A stretch of 64,000 bases of DNA from Pedobacter sp. Lineage in GTDB: Bacteria > Bacteroidota > Bacteroidia > Sphingobacteriales > Sphingobacteriaceae. Position 1 is the stretch's first letter; each line of letters starts with the position of its first letter. Under the pieces are notes generated by a model. It made no database searches. It saw only the letters and a list, made by a program, of their open reading frames with translations, and was not told the origin of the DNA. Made by a program: the position numbers and the translations under genes. The DNA lies in contig JAVHXV010000001.1 of NCBI GenBank assembly GCA_031119475.1, positions 545,116-609,115 on the forward strand. The letters run 5' to 3'. Below, piece by piece: positions 60,720-64,000 of this stretch.

Positions 60720-62627
60720 CTAAATCCTGGTAATCACAAACTCCGTTCTCCTGTTCTGTCTGCGGCCTTCTTCGGTGGCATTGTCAGCCCTAGGCTTGGT
60801 TTTTCCATATCCTTTAAAGCTTAAACGCTTTGCGGCTATTTCATTGCTGACCAAATAATTATAGACTGATTTTGCCCGATTTTCAGCGAGTTTTTCATTG
60901 AGCTTGTCATCACCAACGTTATCGGTATAGCCCTGGATTTCAATGCCCATAGTCGGATTGTTTTTGAGCAATTCCAATAACAGGTTAAGTTCGACCATAG
61001 ATGCAGGCAGAAGTTCAAACTTGTTGGTCTCAAAGAAGATATTCTGTAAGGTGACGTTCCCGCCGACTTTAATGCGGTCTAAAAATATATCGAGGATGTA
61101 GGGCTGTTTGGTCTGTTGGATTGCGGGCTCAAAATGTTGGGAATTGAACAAATAACCAGGAGCATCAACATTAAAGGCATAGGCCGATCCCAAAGGCATG
61201 ACCGCTAAAAAATCTCCGGTAGCGCTTGAGGTGTAGTCGTTGAATACAGCCAGGTTGGTTTTTAAATTGACAATTAGCACATTGGCTTCCAAAAGTTCCT
61301 TAGTTTCACTGTCCCTTACAATCCCTTTCACATAGGTTACAGGCATCGGTTTGGCCCTTTCTGGTAATTTAAAGGAATAGATATCCAAGTCGCCGGACCC
61401 ACCACCTGCAATATTTGCAGAAAACAGGCCCTCTGTTCCATCTGCGCTTACGGTTAGGCCAATTTCTTCGTTAAAGGTATTGATCGGATAGCCCAAGTTG
61501 GTGGGTGTGCTAAACTGTCCATCAGCGCCCAAACGACTAAAAAAAATATCCTTGTTGCCAAAACCGGGCCAACCGTTAGATGAAAAATAAAGCGTTTGGC
61601 CATCTGCATGCATAAAAGGGGTATTTTCATCATAGGGCGTATTAATTTTAGGCCCAAGGTTTACCGGTGTAGTCCATTTCCCCTCATCCGTTAATGTGCT
61701 TTTCCAGATGTCGTAACTTCCTATACCGCCGGGCCTGTTGCTCGTAAAATAAAGTGTACTACCATCTGGACTAATCGAAGGCTGCGATTCCCAATATTCA
61801 GAATTGATGGTACTTCCCAAATTGACTGCTCTGCCCCAATCTTTCCCTTCTTTTCTTGAAACATAGATATCACACCGCCCTAGGCCATCGGGACGGTTAC
61901 AGCCTGTAAAAAACAGATATTTCCCATCTGGCGAAATCGATTGTGCACCTTCGTTGAAGTTGGGCGTGTTGATCATGCTGCTCAAGGGCTTAGCCTTCTG
62001 CCATTCATTGTTCCTTTTCTGGGCAAAATAGAAATCTTCATTTTCATTGGTTACCCGAGTAAAAATGAGGGTTTCCCCATCTGCCGTCAGTGTTGGAAAA
62101 TACTCCTTATCCGTAGTATTGATGTAAAAGCCCATATTAATGGGTTCATATCTGGTAGGGGTTTTCATTGCCGCTAAGGCGAAATCACAATCGAGCAGGT
62201 ACTTTTTTGCATTGTTTGTAAAGTCTGCTACATTACCTGGATCCTTTTTTTGAAAGGTGAGCAAGCTGGCTTTTGCATCAGCATAATCGCCTGATAGCAG
62301 TTGGCTTTCGCCCAATACATAGAAAATCCGTGGCTCTATTGTTTCTGGTGCTGATTTTATGGCCAGTTTGTATTTTTCCTTTGCTATGGCATAGTCCCTT
62401 AATCTCCGGTACACATCGCCCAACTGGATATAGGCCAGTGTAAATTTAGGATCGGCTTTTACCGCTTCATCCAAATATTTGATGCCCTCGTCATAGATAT
62501 TCTGCCTGAGATATTGTTGGGCATCTTCGAAGCTCTCCTGTGCTTTCTTAACTGGCGAATTTTGAGAAAAGGCCGAAATAGCGATGAAGCTAAAAAAAAA
62601 TGTCAATAACTTTTTGATCGATAGCAT
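60720..62627 (-). CDS. OmpA family protein with TPR and PD40 propeller
   Basis: A 635-residue exported envelope protein. Order: signal peptide (about 1-21), TPR region (about 25-140, with GIKYLDEAVKADPKFTLAYI), PD40/WD40-like beta-propeller (about 180-410; repeats such as SISPDGKYLFFTGCNRPDG and SISPDGSTLYFTSNRPGG), a carboxypeptidase-regulatory-like domain (about 425-505) and a C-terminal OmpA peptidoglycan-binding domain (about 520-635, with EIQGYTDNVGDDKLNEKLAE). The architecture is common in Bacteroidota, where it anchors outer-membrane assemblies; similar proteins associate with gliding or secretion systems, not shown here. Confidence 0.92.
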   Translation of the reverse strand: MLSIKKLLTFFFSFIAISAFSQNSPVKKAQESFEDAQQYLRQNIYDEGIKYLDEAVKADPKFTLAYIQLGDVYRRLRDYAIAKEKYKLAIKSAPETIEPRIFYVLGESQLLSGDYADAKASLLTFQKKDPGNVADFTNNAKKYLLDCDFALAAMKTPTRYEPINMGFYINTTDKEYFPTLTADGETLIFTRVTNENEDFYFAQKRNNEWQKAKPLSSMINTPNFNEGAQSISPDGKYLFFTGCNRPDGLGRCDIYVSRKEGKDWGRAVNLGSTINSEYWESQPSISPDGSTLYFTSNRPGGIGSYDIWKSTLTDEGKWTTPVNLGPKINTPYDENTPFMHADGQTLYFSSNGWPGFGNKDIFFSRLGADGQFSTPTNLGYPINTFNEEIGLTVSADGTEGLFSANIAGGGSGDLDIYSFKLPERAKPMPVTYVKGIVRDSETKELLEANVLIVNLKTNLAVFNDYTSSATGDFLAVMPLGSAYAFNVDAPGYLFNSQHFEPAIQQTKQPYILDIFLDRIKVGGNVTLQNIFFETNKFELLPASMVELNLLLELLKNNPTMGIEIQGYTDNVGDDKLNEKLAENRAKSVYNYLVSNEIAAKRLSFKGYGKTKPRADNATEEGRRQNRRTEFVITRI

Positions 62628-62634
62628 GTACGAT

Positions 62635-62642
62635 TAAAGATA
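62635..62642 (-). promoter_or_regulatory. Promoter box of the OmpA/PD40 gene
   Basis: TATCTTTA on the minus strand ends 7 nt before the ATG, giving a leader of only a few bases. Confidence 0.35.
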
Positions 62643-62654
62643 GTAAAAAGTGTA

Positions 62655-62755
62655 GACAGATTGAAAAGCAAAGAAAAAGGAGCAAAGAACAAAGTATAAA
62701 GAGAAAAGACATCAGACTGAGATATGGACTTCTGGACTATTGGACTTTGGACTTA
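62655..62755. repeat. Purine-rich and TGGACT repeat region
   Basis: AAAGNNC-type units (about 62665-62710) are followed by TGGACTTCTGGACTATTGGA (about 62724-62743), the same TGGACT core as at 7231-7470 and 50525-50576. It lies between the OmpA gene start and the queE stop. Confidence 0.65.
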
Positions 62756-62764
62756 ATCATTTAC

Positions 62765-63388
62765 CTAAGGAATATTCAGAAATTTATGCGTTTGCAATGA
62801 GATTTCCCACTTTGGATTGGCCATTACATAATCGATGATCATGGGCGTTACCTCCTTGGCTTTTGACCATTCTGGCTGGAGGTAAAGTTTACAGGAAGGA
62901 CTGACTGTTGCGGCATATTCTTCAGCCCATTTAAAATCGCTCTTATTGAAAACAATAACTTTTAGTTCGTTGGCGAAAGGGGTAATATCCGGTCGCGGAG
63001 CTTTAAATTTCTTAGGCGATAGGCAAATCCAGTCCCATGAACCCGAAAGGGGATAAGCTCCAGAAGTTTCAATAAAAGTGAGTATGTTTCTTTCCTGTAG
63101 TTTTTTGGTCAGGTAATCTAAATTATAGATCAATGGTTCACCACCGGTAACCACAACAGCGCGGCCAGGATAGCGATCGGCCTTGTTTACAATATCATCG
63201 GCCAAGGTAAGCGGATGATGTTCGGCATCCCAACTTTCCTTTACATCGCACCAATGGCAACCTACATCACATCCGCCCAACCTGATAAAATAGGCGGCCT
63301 TCCCAGTATTGAATCCCTCGCCCTGTATCGTGTAAAATTCTTCCATCAAAGGAAGTGATGTGCCGTCTTCTGGTATTTGATGTGCCAT
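62765..63388 (-). CDS. queE: 7-carboxy-7-deazaguanine synthase QueE
   Basis: A 207-residue radical SAM enzyme of queuosine biosynthesis. The [4Fe-4S] motif is GGCDVGCHWCDVKESWD (CxxxCxxC) near residue 40, preceded by EEFYTIQGEGFNTGKAAYFI; VVTGGEPLIYNLDYL follows. It makes the deazapurine ring from carboxytetrahydropterin. Start at 63388 is supported by a TACCTTTG box (minus 63407-63400) 11 nt upstream; a longer in-frame ATG would lie upstream of that promoter. Other queuosine genes are not in the window. Confidence 0.93.
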   Translation of the reverse strand: MAHQIPEDGTSLPLMEEFYTIQGEGFNTGKAAYFIRLGGCDVGCHWCDVKESWDAEHHPLTLADDIVNKADRYPGRAVVVTGGEPLIYNLDYLTKKLQERNILTFIETSGAYPLSGSWDWICLSPKKFKAPRPDITPFANELKVIVFNKSDFKWAEEYAATVSPSCKLYLQPEWSKAKEVTPMIIDYVMANPKWEISLQTHKFLNIP

Positions 63389-63399
63389 AAATTGAGGTG

Positions 63400-63432
63400 C
63401 AAAGGTAAAAAATTGTGCGATGAAATCAGCAA
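63400..63432 (-). promoter_or_regulatory. queE promoter
   Basis: On the minus strand TTG (63432-63430), a 22-nt spacer and TACCTTTG (63407-63400) precede the ATG by 11 nt. This decides the start at 63388 rather than the upstream in-frame ATG at 63454. Confidence 0.5.
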
Positions 63433-63492
63433 TATCTGTATCTTGGGAATGCAATATTTCGAGAGAGAGGACAAGAAGAACCTAACATCCAT

Positions 63493-63849
63493 ATGCTTAC
63501 AAATCAAATCAATTGGATAAAAGTTGAAATTGAAGTTCCTGTTCATGATTTTATTCAACAGGTAAAGGTGCGGGCTAAGAAGCTCTGTCTGATCCGGAAT
63601 CAGGGAAAACTATATATGGTCCAAAATACCTGCCCACATGCTGGAGGGATTCTAAGTGGAGGCTGGTGCGAGAAAGGCAATATTGTTTGCCCCATCCATC
63701 GCTATGAATATGACCTGGACAGCGGGAGAGGAGCGGAAGGACAGGGCGATTACATCAAGATATATCCCCTTGAAATGCGCGATGACGGACTATATGTTGG
63801 TTTCAGGGAGAGCTTATGGGAACGGTTTTTTGGCAAGAACAAAGTTTAG
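63493..63849 (+). CDS. Rieske [2Fe-2S] domain protein
   Basis: A 118-residue single-domain Rieske ferredoxin-like protein. The cluster ligands are in NTCPHAGGILSGGWCEKGN (CxH) and IVCPIHRYEYDLDSGRGAEG (CxxH), spaced 16 residues apart, and ending GDYIKIYPLEMRDDGLYVGF. It would carry electrons for an oxygenase or reductase that is not adjacent. It is divergent from queE and convergent with a possible gene at the window end. Confidence 0.9.
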   Translation: MLTNQINWIKVEIEVPVHDFIQQVKVRAKKLCLIRNQGKLYMVQNTCPHAGGILSGGWCEKGNIVCPIHRYEYDLDSGRGAEGQGDYIKIYPLEMRDDGLYVGFRESLWERFFGKNKV

Positions 63850-63925
63850 TCAACTAGTCCGTCTCATGTCTCCTATCTATTATCCTTGTTCCTTGCTCCT
63901 TGTTCCTTGCTCTTTAATCCTTAAC

Positions 63926-64000
63926 CTAACCATAGATTTCTTTCTTCGCAGACGCCAAGGTATTTTTCAATAGCCCGACGATGGTCATCAGTCCAACGCC
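63926..64000 (-). CDS. Possible 3' end of a gene entering from the right (frame uncertain)
   Basis: On the minus strand a frame open to the window edge ends in GLMTIVGLLKNTLASAKKEI plus two residues and a TAG stop at 63926. A competing frame ending in RWTDDHRRAIEKYLGVCEER then NLWLG and TAA at 63921 is equally open. The repeat-like C/T-rich DNA on its left (63885-63920) is typical of gene ends in this window, so some gene end here is likely, but neither frame can be chosen from 75 bases. Confidence 0.35.
   Translation of the reverse strand, partial: GVGLMTIVGLLKNTLASAKKEIYG

Overview
The window reads as a chromosomal segment of a Bacteroidota bacterium, most likely a Sphingobacteriaceae member close to Pedobacter. 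The basis is promoters of the Bacteroidota type (TTG, about 20 nt, TAnnTTTG), a TonB-dependent receptor with an N-terminal carboxypeptidase-regulatory-like domain, an OmpA protein with a PD40 propeller, a kinase-less PASTA protein, two DUF3667 proteins, a putative LptD and the general gene content. Species assignment is inference. Nearly all genes are housekeeping. No prophage, transposase, CRISPR array, rRNA or complete tRNA was seen.

Layout. 1-2620: a tRNA-Ser-like 3' fragment, a higBA toxin-antitoxin pair and an ArsR/AHSA1/VOC operon. 2622-7002: an envelope block (PASTA protein, mltG, thioesterase, yihY-like) divergent from ddl. 7003-9361: tandem-repeat DNA around a MATE exporter. 9362-13889: thioesterase, rpsO, pnp, a GIY-YIG protein whose 3' end lies in palindromic repeats, and rpe. 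13897-24120: TonB receptor, serC-serA, a SAM hydrolase homologue, phoH-like, purC, STAS protein and rnz. 24191-32404: MlaD-like protein, two cell-wall amidases, lptD, cinA-like and a 2-oxoacid dehydrogenase E2. 32599-35374: hom and metX behind a SAM-I riboswitch and a small Cys/Met-rich upstream ORF. 35483-39922: an MBL hydrolase, then a compact operon of an unknown protein, a phage-Hef/Mom-like protein, miaA and a Dam-type methylase. 40152-47248: two small outer-membrane barrels, a DUF3347 lipoprotein, citrate synthase, two DUF3667 proteins and a nucleoside permease. 47406-54598: bifunctional nuclease, etfBA, TPR protein, chromate transporter, dnaB and rlmB. 54608-64000: sugar nucleotide and Kdo genes around recQ, DUF2071, an OmpA/PD40 lattice protein, queE and a Rieske protein.

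The clearest functional links are peptidoglycan building and remodelling (ddl, mltG, PASTA protein, two amidases), LPS/Kdo supply and export (kdsA, kdsD, manC, lptD), serine synthesis (serC-serA) and homoserine/methionine synthesis under SAM control (hom, metX).

Three features deserve attention: the SAM riboswitch whose closing stem lies 6 nt before a 40-codon ORF ending in two Cys-Cys pairs; the Hef/Mom-like protein in an operon with an adenine methylase; and the GIY-YIG gene ending inside REP-like inverted repeats. In addition, seven genes have a TAnnTTT(G/A) box only 4-5 nt before the start codon, which suggests leaderless mRNAs. Many intergenic gaps carry degenerate short tandem repeats or palindromes, some overlapping stop codons.
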